From: DATGMS01 sp040905145
GTDB lineage: Bacteria > Bacteroidota > Bacteroidia > Cytophagales > Cyclobacteriaceae
Assembly (NCBI GenBank): GCA_040905145.1
Contig: JBBDSC010000034.1
Coordinates: 1-56,478 of the forward strand
Direction of reading: 5' to 3'
DNA: 56,478 nt
The position numbers and the translations under genes were made by a program. Shown here piece after piece: positions 1 to 8,593 of this stretch (its first letter is position 1; the number at the start of each line of letters is the position of its first letter). The notes beneath the pieces are model-generated. The model saw nothing but the letters and a program-made list of their open reading frames with translations. It was not told the origin of the DNA and ran no database searches.

Positions 1-110
1 TATCTGGACCAGAAAAGAAAATTGGGGTTGGTCAAAAGAATCAAAAAGCAAATCGGTAAATTCGGTCTGGCCAATCAGGACCTCGGGCTCGAAATTGGCC
101 AAATTTGACG

Positions 111-263
111 GTTTTTGTGTACGTTAGTCAGAGTTTAGAGAACCGAATAATTGAATATGTTGACCACCTTCATGAACATTTTCTGGATCCAGTCATGATA
201 CAGGGAGGTCACTGTGACAACATGATTCTTTGCTTTCAGTATATTAGAATGATATCAAATTAA
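111..263 (+). pseudogene. C-terminal fragment of a fuconate dehydratase-like enolase-superfamily enzyme
   Basis: The frame starting at 111 reads SLENRIIEYVDHLHEHFLDP (from 132), which resembles the C-terminal block of L-fuconate dehydratase and related mandelate racemase/enolase-superfamily enzymes. The normal ending (a PTAPGYS-like stretch) is missing: after about 210 the residues stop resembling the family and the frame ends at 261-263. No start or upstream domain is visible in the same frame before a stop near 108. It is therefore a remnant of about 35 recognisable residues. Identification is by remembered family motif only. Confidence 0.5.
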
Positions 264-275
264 TATCATAATAAT

Positions 276-1124
276 ATGGAAAAATCAAATAAACCCTTCT
301 CCGGATACCTGATGGTCTTCCTAGGGATTCTGACCCTTGCATTAGCAATCATTTCTTTTTTGAATGGTCTTATTGTGGCAGGTGTATTTTCATCTATTTT
401 ATTTATTATTATCGCCCCGGGTTTTTTTATTGTTGAACCAAACAAAGCCATTGTCCTTTTGTTGTTTGGTGCCTATAAAGGAACCGTTAAAGCAAATGGA
501 TTTTTTTGGACCAATCCATTCATGGTCAAGAAAAAAATCTCCTTAAGAGTAAGGAACTTTGAAAACAAGCCCCTAAAAGTCAATGACAAAATCGGCAATC
601 CCGTAATGGTAGGGACCATTGTTGTCTGGCAGGTAAAAGACACTTTTAAAGCCTCTTTTGATGTGGAGGATTATGAAAATTTCGTCCACCTTCAGGCCGA
701 TGCAGCAGTTAGAAAAATGGCAGGGATATATCCTTACGATGATTTTGAGACGGAAAATGTGGAAATCACCCTTAGATCAGGTGTGGAAGAGGTCAATAAA
801 TCCCTGGAGGATGAGATCAGTGATAGGCTTCAGCACGCTGGGATCAAAGTCCTGGAAGCAAGGATTTCGCATTTAGCCTATTCCTCAGAAATTGCCAGTG
901 CCATGCTGCAAAGACAGCAGGCCACAGCCATAGTAGCTGCCAGGAGAAAAATAGTGGATGGGGCTGTTGGAATGGTGGAAATGGCCTTGGAAGACCTAAG
1001 GTTAAAGGGGATTATTGAATTTGATGAAGACAAAAAGGCTGCTATGGTCAGCAACCTGATGGTGGTGCTTTGTTCGGACAGAAGCCCCAGCCCGGTGTTG
1101 AATGTGGGAACCTTACATCAGTAG
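276..1124 (+). CDS. SPFH / Band 7 domain membrane protein
   Basis: The 282-residue protein has two hydrophobic segments (about residues 12-32 and 36-56), followed by a sequence typical of the start of an SPFH/Band 7 domain (VEPNKAIVLLLFGAYKGT), a long mixed alpha/beta region, and an Ala-rich helical part near residues 205-240 (QRQQATAIVAARRK) as in stomatin- and flotillin-like proteins. Such proteins assemble into ring-like scaffolds in the membrane and affect neighbouring proteases or membrane domains; the partner here is unknown. A gene for a ribbon-helix-helix protein follows 95 bp downstream on the same strand, and this pairing suggests a small operon. The ATG at 276 gives a complete N-terminal anchor, so it is the preferred start. 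Confidence 0.85.
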   Translation: MEKSNKPFSGYLMVFLGILTLALAIISFLNGLIVAGVFSSILFIIIAPGFFIVEPNKAIVLLLFGAYKGTVKANGFFWTNPFMVKKKISLRVRNFENKPLKVNDKIGNPVMVGTIVVWQVKDTFKASFDVEDYENFVHLQADAAVRKMAGIYPYDDFETENVEITLRSGVEEVNKSLEDEISDRLQHAGIKVLEARISHLAYSSEIASAMLQRQQATAIVAARRKIVDGAVGMVEMALEDLRLKGIIEFDEDKKAAMVSNLMVVLCSDRSPSPVLNVGTLHQ

Positions 1125-1136
1125 CAATGGCACAAT

Positions 1137-1217
1137 ATGTATTTAAAGAAAGCCAAAAGTTTACTCAACCTTGCAAAAGAAGCCATTGAAAATTTAATGA
1201 GAGAGGAGAAAGATTGA
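1137..1217 (+). CDS. possible 26-residue peptide between the SPFH and RHH genes
   Basis: An ATG at 1137 opens 26 codons (MYLKKAKSLLNLAKEAIENL then MREEKD) ending in TGA at 1215-1217, two bases before the ATG of the ribbon-helix-helix gene. The peptide would be a charged amphipathic helix. The near-abutting stop and start would suit translational coupling. I recognise no family, and an ORF this short may be chance. Confidence 0.3.
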   Translation: MYLKKAKSLLNLAKEAIENLMREEKD

Positions 1218-1219
1218 TT

Positions 1220-1390
1220 ATGTCCAGTAAAAAACCTTTTGCCCTAAGAATTGATGAAAAACTGATGAAAGCAGTGGAGAAGTGGGCAGCAGATGATTTT
1301 AGGAGCACCAATGGGCAATTGGAATGGCTGATTCATGAAGCATTAAAAAAAGCGGGTCGGCTGCCCAATAATAAAAAGGAGGAAAAATAA
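1220..1390 (+). CDS. Arc/MetJ-type ribbon-helix-helix protein (56 aa)
   Basis: The ATG at 1220 opens 56 codons. The N-terminus KKPFALRIDEKLMKAVEKWA is a classic ribbon-helix-helix pattern: an alternating beta strand (FALRID) followed by an amphipathic helix, then a second helix (TNGQLEWLIHEALKKAG) with the hydrophobic spacing of Arc-family DNA-binding proteins. RHH proteins dimerise and insert the paired strands into the DNA major groove. The gene is preceded by GAGAGGAG (from 1200), a usable ribosome binding site. Its position directly behind the SPFH gene suggests co-transcription and possibly regulation of that unit; this is inference. Confidence 0.75.
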   Translation: MSSKKPFALRIDEKLMKAVEKWAADDFRSTNGQLEWLIHEALKKAGRLPNNKKEEK

Positions 1391-1402
1391 GCCCTCCTTT
1401 AT

Positions 1403-2881
1403 TTAATCTCCTTCGGGGGCATATAATAAAATATCATTTTCAAAGTCATAAAGGGTCAATTGTCTTAGCTCATAATAAGCTGTCCAATATTCCCGAAGGG
1501 AAGCAATGTAGGCCCTTTTGTTAGCGTCTTTTTCTGTTTGGGCGATATTTAGATCAGTGATCGTTACCCTTCCTGTAAGGTACCTGTCCCGGGATATTTC
1601 ATAGCGCTTATCCGCTACTTTATCGGATACCTCTGTGATTTCCAGGCGGTCTTCCAATATCTGGAAGTTTCTGGCCATGGTATAAATCTCCTGTTCAAAA
1701 ATGATGATATCCTGTTCCACAGTATATTCAATCAAGCGCTGATTTGCCCTGGACTGTTCCATCCGTGCTTTTGTACGTCCCCAATCCAATATCGGCATGC
1801 TTATTCCCAGATTAACCAGTGCCTGTTGATTGGGATTTTGATAAATGTTTTCGAAAGTGTTGGCAGCATTGTTATAGCCATAACTGGCATTTAGGTTCAT
1901 TTGGAAGCGCTGTCCCCTCGCCCGGGCTACGGATTCTTCGGCCTGTAGCAACTGACGGTTGAAGCCCAAAGCTTCGGATCTGTTCTGAAAGGCCAATTCT
2001 ATGGCCTGGTCGACGTCCACTAGTATAGTTGGGATTTTATCGGGCAAGATCAATTGAACATCTGCGCTTTCGTTTAACCCTACATATGATTTTAAGGACA
2101 GCATGCTGGTTTCCATATCCAAGCTAGCCTGGGCCAGAGCCTGTTTTGCCTGTAATACCTGGAGTTCTACTTGTAAAAGTCTATCTTCAGAGGTGGTGCC
2201 GATATTATATCTGCCGTTTTCAATGCGGTAAACATCTTCTGTATTTTTCAGATTTTTCCCTGCAATGTCCAGGTTCACCTGGGCCAACAAGTAGTCAAAA
2301 AACAATTGGGTGGCGATTTGGCTAATTTGCTCCATTTCCTCCACAAATTCCCTTTTGCTTTCTTCAAAAAGCAATGGTTGGATTCTTTTGTCCCACTTGT
2401 AAGGGTTAAAGGCAAAAATTGGCTGGCTTAACCGGACATTTACCGGGACGCCACTGTAGCTGGTTCTTGACCCTTCCTCGGCCAGAAAATTATCAAACCT
2501 ACTTGTGGAGGAGTTAACGGAGATAACACCTCCTGTGACGGAAATGACCTGTTGCAGTCCAAGTTCCAGATCTATCAGATTCTGCTCGACCTCCCGGAAT
2601 TCAATACTTCCGTCAGGTTGGGTGACATTGGTCACGGATTGGCGATAGCTGGGAATGGTGCCATCCAATCTTAATTGGGGGTTATAATCAGATAGGAACA
2701 ACCGATATTGCCAAAAACGGTTTTCTTTAATGGTCTGTATCCTTAAAGCGGCTGTTGATTGTGACTTTGCCCTAGCCACAATATCCTGCAGTGTATAAGA
2801 GACTTTTTCCTGTCCAAAAGCAGGGAGAGAACAAAAAGTTATCAGACTTAGCGCAAAAAACAATATAGGTTTTCTATTCAT
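1403..2881 (-). CDS. TolC-family outer membrane efflux protein
   Basis: The 492-residue protein begins with a signal peptide (cleavage likely after LPAFGQ, about residue 23), followed by two long helical-repeat halves typical of TolC/OEP proteins. Each half carries amphipathic helices rich in A, Q and E (for example LLQVELQVLQAKQALAQASL) and short strands that would form the beta-barrel. Length is normal for the family. The protein should form the trimeric outer-membrane exit duct for the exporter encoded by the two upstream genes. Its ATG overlaps the last 8 bp of the permease gene, so the genes are translationally coupled. The natural substrate cannot be told from sequence. Confidence 0.9.
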   Translation of the reverse strand: MNRKPILFFALSLITFCSLPAFGQEKVSYTLQDIVARAKSQSTAALRIQTIKENRFWQYRLFLSDYNPQLRLDGTIPSYRQSVTNVTQPDGSIEFREVEQNLIDLELGLQQVISVTGGVISVNSSTSRFDNFLAEEGSRTSYSGVPVNVRLSQPIFAFNPYKWDKRIQPLLFEESKREFVEEMEQISQIATQLFFDYLLAQVNLDIAGKNLKNTEDVYRIENGRYNIGTTSEDRLLQVELQVLQAKQALAQASLDMETSMLSLKSYVGLNESADVQLILPDKIPTILVDVDQAIELAFQNRSEALGFNRQLLQAEESVARARGQRFQMNLNASYGYNNAANTFENIYQNPNQQALVNLGISMPILDWGRTKARMEQSRANQRLIEYTVEQDIIIFEQEIYTMARNFQILEDRLEITEVSDKVADKRYEISRDRYLTGRVTITDLNIAQTEKDANKRAYIASLREYWTAYYELRQLTLYDFENDILLYAPEGD

Positions 2882-4220
2882 ATCTTAAAGAAGTTATTGG
2901 ATCCTGATTGGCTGCCCTTTTGGCCGGAGTAATGCCAAACACCAATCCTACTGTAGCAGCCACGCTAAATGAAATAAATATAGAATAAAAAGTGATGATG
3001 GTGGGGAAATCCCCAAACCTCGAAACCAGATCGGCCAAAACAATTCCCAGTATTACTCCTATAATTCCTCCTGATACACTGATCATGACTGCCTCAAATA
3101 AAAATTGATTGACAATATCGGATTTTTTTGCCCCTAACGAAAGTCTTAGTCCAATTTCTTTTATCCTTTCCATCACTGAGGCCAGCATGATATTCATGAT
3201 CCCTATGCCTCCTACTAAAAGGGATATTCCCGCAATGGCCCCCAAGACAATATTGAAAATATTCTGGGTCCGCTGTTGCTGCTTAAGCAACAATTCCGGA
3301 ATGGTGATTTCGTAATCAATCACATTGAGGTGTCTTCTTTCCAACATCCTGCTAATGACCTCAGCGGTGGGGTTCAGGGAGGAACTTTCCTCTACCTGAA
3401 CCACCAGCTTATCTATTTGATGGTAATTGGTCACCCCTTGGGAAGATGATTCTTCAGAGGATTGGTTTTGGGCATTGGCTGCCATTATACCACTGGTGGT
3501 AATCATGTCCCGGTTTTTATAGCGGACAAACATGGTTTGAATAGGAATATAAACATCCATATTAAAATCCCGGATCCCTAATTTAGCGATGGTCTGATCA
3601 GAAACTATCCGCTCTTCCAAAACACCTATCACTTCAAGCCATTGATTCCCGCTTTTTATTTTTTTCCCTATGGGATTTTCCTTACTGAAAAATTTGGTTT
3701 GTACCCCTCTTCCAATGATACAAACAGGATCCCCTTTTGAGAGATTGGCTTCAGAGAACATTTTACCTTCCCGCAGCTCAAAATTAGTGACATCAAAATA
3801 TTCGGGTGTTACCCCCACCAACTTAGCTGACCTTCTTATTCCGCTTTTTACGATGTAAGTATCCAAAATCACCTCTGGGCTTATTCTTTGTAACCCCGTT
3901 ACCGTAGCTTCAATGGCCTCTATATCCAGCATTCTTAAACCAGGTGAATATTTACTTCTTTCAGCACCAGGGCCGGCTCCGGAAGCGTCGACCTCTTCTT
4001 CTATTTGCTCTACGATAGGTTCGATGATGATATTGTTTACCCCTACCAGCTTTATCTGCTCAAGGATTTCCTGTTGGGCACCATTTCCTATGGCCAGCAT
4101 GGCAATCACAGCCGCTACACCGAAAATAATACCGAGTGCCGTCAGTAATGATCGTAATCTATTTGCAATAACAGCCTCGAGTGCAATATAAAAATTAGCT
4201 ACCAGTCTTGAATCAAACAT
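2874..4220 (-). CDS. MacB/FtsX-type ABC transporter permease (no ATPase domain)
   Basis: The 448-residue protein has the MacB/FtsX topology: one N-terminal membrane helix (about residues 17-45, LLTALGIIFGVAAVIAMLAI), a large periplasmic MacB_PCD-type domain (about 50-310), then three helices at about 320-440 with the FtsX motif GIMNIMLASVMERIKEIGLR. In MacB the ATPase is fused to this unit, but here the N-terminal nucleotide-binding domain is absent, as is usual for the two-polypeptide Bacteroidota version. No separate ATPase gene lies in this operon or next to it. The gene is downstream of the HlyD-like adaptor (38 bp gap) and overlaps tolC by 8 bp. Confidence 0.88.
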   Translation of the reverse strand: MFDSRLVANFYIALEAVIANRLRSLLTALGIIFGVAAVIAMLAIGNGAQQEILEQIKLVGVNNIIIEPIVEQIEEEVDASGAGPGAERSKYSPGLRMLDIEAIEATVTGLQRISPEVILDTYIVKSGIRRSAKLVGVTPEYFDVTNFELREGKMFSEANLSKGDPVCIIGRGVQTKFFSKENPIGKKIKSGNQWLEVIGVLEERIVSDQTIAKLGIRDFNMDVYIPIQTMFVRYKNRDMITTSGIMAANAQNQSSEESSSQGVTNYHQIDKLVVQVEESSSLNPTAEVISRMLERRHLNVIDYEITIPELLLKQQQRTQNIFNIVLGAIAGISLLVGGIGIMNIMLASVMERIKEIGLRLSLGAKKSDIVNQFLFEAVMISVSGGIIGVILGIVLADLVSRFGDFPTIITFYSIFISFSVAATVGLVFGITPAKRAANQDPITSLRYE

Positions 4221-4258
4221 ACCTCCTGATTGGATTAATTATCGTCATGCTTTTCAAA

Positions 4259-5638
4259 TTAATTTTCCGGAGAACTTGCCAGTTTATTTTGACCACTCTG
4301 GTTATTAGGTTCATTTGATTTTCTATCAGAAGGCAATTGGGTGATTTCATCCAGTGAGGGATCGGTGAGGTCATCGTCATTGCGTTTGCCGTTCAGTTCA
4401 TCAAGAAGGTTGATGGCCAACCCGTCTCCCCAAGTTGGGATGGACAAATATACTTTTTGGTCTTCTTTCAGCCCCATTTCTATGACGACGTCATTGCTAT
4501 TGGCCAAACCAAGTTTTACTTCCTGTTTTGTACCATTATTCATGTGGACATAGTTGATACTGTCGCTTTCCACATGGATGGCTTCTAAAGGTACATAGAC
4601 TACCTTCTCCAATTTATCGGCTACTATCGCATTGCTTGTGGTCATAGCGGGTCTTAACAGAGGATCGCTTTCATTGACCAATATAATTACTTCAAAAACT
4701 TTGGCGTCAGAGTTGGGCCTTTGCTGCCCTACATTGGCTACTTTGGAGACCTTTCCCGATAATTTTTTTTCCGGGAAGGCATCCAGGCCAATAGATACCG
4801 ATTGCCCGGACTCAACTTTTCTGATATCCACCTCATTTACATAGGTAATGCTTTGCATGGAAGTAAGATCGGGAAGGGTAGCCACTACCGGGTTCCAGGC
4901 ACTTATTTGGGAACCTTCAGCTATTTTATTGCCGTTCCAACCGGTTTCATAAATTACCATTCCACCTTGTGGGGCTGTAATTGTAAATTCATCCAATAAG
5001 TCCTGCATTTGGGAAAACTCTTGCTGTTCTTCCCTTAACCTGGCTGTTCTCTCTGCCATTCTTGCTCTTTCCTGTTTGATTTTAATCTTGTAATTTTCCC
5101 TCGCCTGATTTAAATCCCTTACCGCCTTTTGGTAATTATACTCATTTTGTTTGATAGTTGCAGGGGGTTCAAATTGTGACTGATCCAGAACCAATTGCTG
5201 CTCTTCTACATTATATTCCAGGTTTATTAAATTATCCCTCTCCTGACGTAAAATAAGAGAGGTGTCGAGCTGGACTTGTTCATACTGTGCAAGCTCTTGA
5301 TCCAGGTTGATTTGCGCATCAGCTACTCTTCCAAATAATTCAGATTTATCCAAAGATGCAATAAAATCCCCTTCTTGTACAACCGTTCCTTCATCCACCA
5401 TTTTTTCAATGGTCAATTGATTTACCCTGAATTGCCTGGCCCTTACTGGGCCCATAATCTGCACAGACCTTTGGGCCTTTAATTCTCCGGTAGTAGTGAT
5501 TTCAACGGTAAATTGTCCGGACTTTACGGGTACAATAATATCCCCACCTAAAACAGTAGCCCCAGGAGAAAAAATAAAGTATAAAACTACTATAGCCAAA
5601 ACGCTTCCTGCGATTACAAATATGAGATTCTTTTTCAT
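4259..5638 (-). CDS. HlyD/MacA-type periplasmic adaptor protein
   Basis: Starting at the ATG at 5638 the protein has 459 residues: an N-terminal membrane anchor (NLIFVIAGSVLAIVVLYFIF), a split biotinyl-lipoyl-like part (FTVEITTTGELKAQRSVQIM near the N-terminus), a long coiled-coil hairpin (about residues 95-215, rich in E, Q, L and R), a beta-barrel domain (about 270-360) and a charged, disordered tail. The frame stays open for 25 further codons upstream, but they do not look like protein, and the ATG at 5638 places the anchor at the N-terminus. This adaptor would bridge the inner-membrane permease and the TolC duct encoded next. It is the first gene of the operon. Confidence 0.88.
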   Translation of the reverse strand: MKKNLIFVIAGSVLAIVVLYFIFSPGATVLGGDIIVPVKSGQFTVEITTTGELKAQRSVQIMGPVRARQFRVNQLTIEKMVDEGTVVQEGDFIASLDKSELFGRVADAQINLDQELAQYEQVQLDTSLILRQERDNLINLEYNVEEQQLVLDQSQFEPPATIKQNEYNYQKAVRDLNQARENYKIKIKQERARMAERTARLREEQQEFSQMQDLLDEFTITAPQGGMVIYETGWNGNKIAEGSQISAWNPVVATLPDLTSMQSITYVNEVDIRKVESGQSVSIGLDAFPEKKLSGKVSKVANVGQQRPNSDAKVFEVIILVNESDPLLRPAMTTSNAIVADKLEKVVYVPLEAIHVESDSINYVHMNNGTKQEVKLGLANSNDVVIEMGLKEDQKVYLSIPTWGDGLAINLLDELNGKRNDDDLTDPSLDEITQLPSDRKSNEPNNQSGQNKLASSPEN

Positions 5639-6007
5639 TTTAGCACACTCAAAGTAGATATTGATTAATTCTATATACAAAACTAAACTTTTTAGCTGTA
5701 TAATCGGCTCCAATAAAATTCCTATACTGCCATTAAAGTAAAACTTCTCATGAAAAGGGGAATCATTTATCGAAAAGTGGGTTCAAGCAAAACAAAATAA
5801 GGTAAAAGGCATAGCGTATCATGCCAGAAGACCAAAAAAAGGAATGGTATAAAATTAGGGCTTGTAGTAATTAGAGTCTGTCCATAATGTCGGGTTCCCG
5901 CAGATAATTTTAAGCCTTCATCTGCGAAACCAATGTGATTGGCTGGGGGGAATTTAAACTTAAAGTTTATAGACAGATGCTCTATGGATAATGTCACCTC
6001 CCGGATG
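5639..6007. other. Intergenic region between sensor kinase and export operon
   Basis: A stretch of about 370 bases between the kinase stop (6008) and the adaptor start (5638). It should hold the promoter of the export operon, but I see no convincing TAnnTTTG box on the minus strand. Its middle contains the MITE-like element reported separately at 5877-5977. Confidence 0.6.
5877..5977. repeat. MITE-like element with imperfect terminal inverted repeats
   Basis: The ends TCTGTCCATAA (5877-5887) and TTATAGACAGA (5967-5977) are inverted repeats matching at 10 of 11 positions. Inside lie two further inverted repeats: CGCAGAT/ATCTGCG (5899-5905 and 5920-5926), and CCAAT/ATTGG around 5930-5942. There is no coding frame. 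The structure fits a miniature inverted-repeat element or a REP-like extragenic repeat. No clear target-site duplication was found. Confidence 0.4.
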
Positions 6008-8527
6008 TTAACCGGTAAGCTTGTAATCAGCGGCAAGGAAAGATAAAGCTTCATCCACTTCTTTGGTTATTTGCCAGACCATTTGAGCGACATTCCCTGT
6101 TTGATTGTTTTTCAATTCCTCTTCCAGCTGCTTGGCTATACAAGAAGATCTGATTTTTAATTGTCCCAACCGGCTTGAAAGTTGGTGTGCTATCTCCCTA
6201 ATGGTTTTATAATCCCCTTTATCCAAAGCTTTGTTTATATCAATAAGATTTTGAACTGTTTCAGAATAAAAATCCACCACTACCTCTTCTAGCATCCCTT
6301 CATCATCCATGCAAAACTTTTTTATATCGCTGAGATCATATGGCTGCTGTACAGACATAAGGTGTCTTTTATCTGCCATTGGCTCAAATTCAACAATTGG
6401 CGTAAGCTCAATTACTTTTGCCATTTGAACTATAAGGTCTTTTTCCCTGAATGGTTTTAAGATCAGTCCATCAAAACCTACTTCTTCCATTTTCTCTGTT
6501 TCTTTTGCAAAAACATTGGCAGTAATAGCCAGGGCGGGCAGGTCCTTATATTCCTTGTTTTCGCGGAGGATTTGCAGTACCTGATAGCCACTTAGCTCTG
6601 GCATCTGGATATCCAGAAGGACCAAATCATAATTTCCACCTTTAAAATTATCTCTAAAATCTACCCCTCCATTAAATGAAGTTACATTTGCCCCTTTGCT
6701 GGTCAATAATAACTTGACAAATTTTAAGCCTATGGGATCATCATCAATTACTAAAATGTTTAATCCTTCAATAGAATAGCTATGATTTACCAATTCAACC
6801 TCATCCACCTTAGGCATAGTGATTCCAGTGGGAATAGTTATATTGATTTTGGTGCCTATCCCTTCCTCACTTTCCAGTTTTATTTCACCTTTTTGGAGAT
6901 CTACCAGTTTTTTTACAATGGCCAACCCTAATCCTGTGCCTCCAAATTTCCGGGTTATTGAACCATCTCCCTGATTGAATTCCTTGAAAACCTTGTTTTT
7001 CACTTCAGGTGTCATTCCAAAACCGGAATCCTCCACCATTAACTTTAAATTTTTGCCTTCATATCTAATGCTAACTTTTATGTAACCTTTATCCGTAAAT
7101 TTAAAGGCATTGGATAAAAGATTATTGAGGATTTGATTGATTCTCAATTGGTCGCCGATAAACCATTTTCCTTCGGGCAAGTCAGTTTCCCATTCAAAAT
7201 CAATCTTTTTTTCAGCAGCCTTATATTCAAAAATATGATGAATGGATGCAAACAGCTTATGGGGATTAAAAGGTTCTTTATCAATGTTTACTTTACCTGC
7301 TTCCAACTTGGAAAAATCCAAAATGTCATTAACAATCGCTGAAAGCGTTTCAGAGGCAAACCCCACCATTTTTACATATTCCTTTTGGGGATCCTTTAAT
7401 TCCGTCTTCAATAAAGCATCATTAAAACCTTGAATGGCATGTAGGGGATTCCTGATTTCATGACTCATACTGGCCAAAAAGTTCTGCTTAGCCTTGGCCA
7501 GGTTATCGGACCGTTTTTTTGCTTCTTCAAGACGGTGGCTATAATCTTGGGCTTTATTGATTTCTGAAATAATGCTATAGATAAAGCCTGAGGATCCAAT
7601 AACCCCTATGATAATTAAAGCCCCCAATAAAATGGAAACTCTAAAAGTCAGATCATAGGCTGAATCATTTTGCTTTTGGGATTCCAAAAGGGCTTCGCTT
7701 TGCAGGTGCGTAATAATGCCCTGGATATTTTCAATTAGAGCTTTGTTTTTTTTGTTCAGATCCGTTTCCAAAGAGGCAAGTCTCGACCTTAGCTGTTGTT
7801 CTTCATAATTGATATCCAAAATAAAATTCCTCACTGCATAAAGCATGGAATCGGAAGCCGCAGTTTCATTTATTTTAGCAGTATCACTTCTGTCAAGGTT
7901 TACTTTAAGAAGCCCGAAAAGTTCCCTCATATTTTTTCTTTCCTGTTCTGAAAGCACATTAATGGGAGAGGAGTTTTTAGGCAGTGTGTCTCTTTTATCA
8001 TTGATTACAGGAGGAGAAGGGGGAGTTTTCAGATCGTAACCTAACCTTATCCTTCCCAAGCTTTGGAGCCGGTTCAATTCTTCTTTCCTTTTAATTTTGG
8101 TTTCGATGGTTTTAAGCGCCTCCCTACTGAAATTCCGGTTAATAAGGTTAGTCTTCACCTCTTCCAGGCCATTATATACTACGATCAACTCACTCACGTC
8201 ATAACCTATGGCATTTATTTGGTTGATTTCCACCGTATCGTGTGCCAGGGATCTCAGTTCGTCAATCTGGCTTTGTATTTTAAAACGGTAGTCGATAAAT
8301 TCAGAGGAATCGTTTTCTGAAGGGATTGATCCTTTTGCTTTATCGAGTTGATAAACATCTGCTAAAAGCTCATTAAGCTGTCTTAATTTAATGCTGGGTT
8401 CAGAAAGGGATTCTACCGTATCCAAAAGTTTTTTGACACTAAAATAAGTCACAGCACAAACACTCACTGTTAAGAATATTGCAAGGATAAATCCCAAAAT
8501 TACTTTTGCTCTTGCTTTATAAACCAT
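6008..8527 (-). CDS. Hybrid sensor histidine kinase with REC and Hpt domains
   Basis: The 839-residue protein has an N-terminal membrane helix (about 8-30), a helical periplasmic sensor region (about 35-285), a second membrane helix (about 290-312), a HisKA dimerisation domain with H356 in SHEIRNPLHAI, and a HATPase with N box (NQILNNLLSNAFKFTDKG, near 465) and G boxes (GFGM, GGTGLGLAI). A receiver domain follows with phospho-acceptor D639 in LLDIQMPELSG, then a C-terminal Hpt domain with H781 in IAHQLSSRLG. This is a complete BarA/ArcB-like phosphorelay on one chain; the output response regulator is not nearby. The start is supported by an unusually strong Shine-Dalgarno sequence, AAGGAGG, just before the ATG. 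The signal sensed is unknown. Confidence 0.93.
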   Translation of the reverse strand: MVYKARAKVILGFILAIFLTVSVCAVTYFSVKKLLDTVESLSEPSIKLRQLNELLADVYQLDKAKGSIPSENDSSEFIDYRFKIQSQIDELRSLAHDTVEINQINAIGYDVSELIVVYNGLEEVKTNLINRNFSREALKTIETKIKRKEELNRLQSLGRIRLGYDLKTPPSPPVINDKRDTLPKNSSPINVLSEQERKNMRELFGLLKVNLDRSDTAKINETAASDSMLYAVRNFILDINYEEQQLRSRLASLETDLNKKNKALIENIQGIITHLQSEALLESQKQNDSAYDLTFRVSILLGALIIIGVIGSSGFIYSIISEINKAQDYSHRLEEAKKRSDNLAKAKQNFLASMSHEIRNPLHAIQGFNDALLKTELKDPQKEYVKMVGFASETLSAIVNDILDFSKLEAGKVNIDKEPFNPHKLFASIHHIFEYKAAEKKIDFEWETDLPEGKWFIGDQLRINQILNNLLSNAFKFTDKGYIKVSIRYEGKNLKLMVEDSGFGMTPEVKNKVFKEFNQGDGSITRKFGGTGLGLAIVKKLVDLQKGEIKLESEEGIGTKINITIPTGITMPKVDEVELVNHSYSIEGLNILVIDDDPIGLKFVKLLLTSKGANVTSFNGGVDFRDNFKGGNYDLVLLDIQMPELSGYQVLQILRENKEYKDLPALAITANVFAKETEKMEEVGFDGLILKPFREKDLIVQMAKVIELTPIVEFEPMADKRHLMSVQQPYDLSDIKKFCMDDEGMLEEVVVDFYSETVQNLIDINKALDKGDYKTIREIAHQLSSRLGQLKIRSSCIAKQLEEELKNNQTGNVAQMVWQITKEVDEALSFLAADYKLTG

Positions 8528-8593
8528 TGGATCCTCCTTTTTAGCTTTTTACCCCTATTTAATTCTACGCAACAATTATACCATCAAAGACCT

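Noticed and set aside
201..222. GGTCACTGTGAC near 207-218 as a Crp-type site
   Set aside because: The order of the half-sites is inverted (GTCAC then GTGAC) and there is only one base between them, unlike the operators in the island.
5767..6054. Minus-strand frame of 95 codons after the kinase
   Set aside because: It overlaps the kinase 3' end and runs through the MITE-like element; the residues look random.
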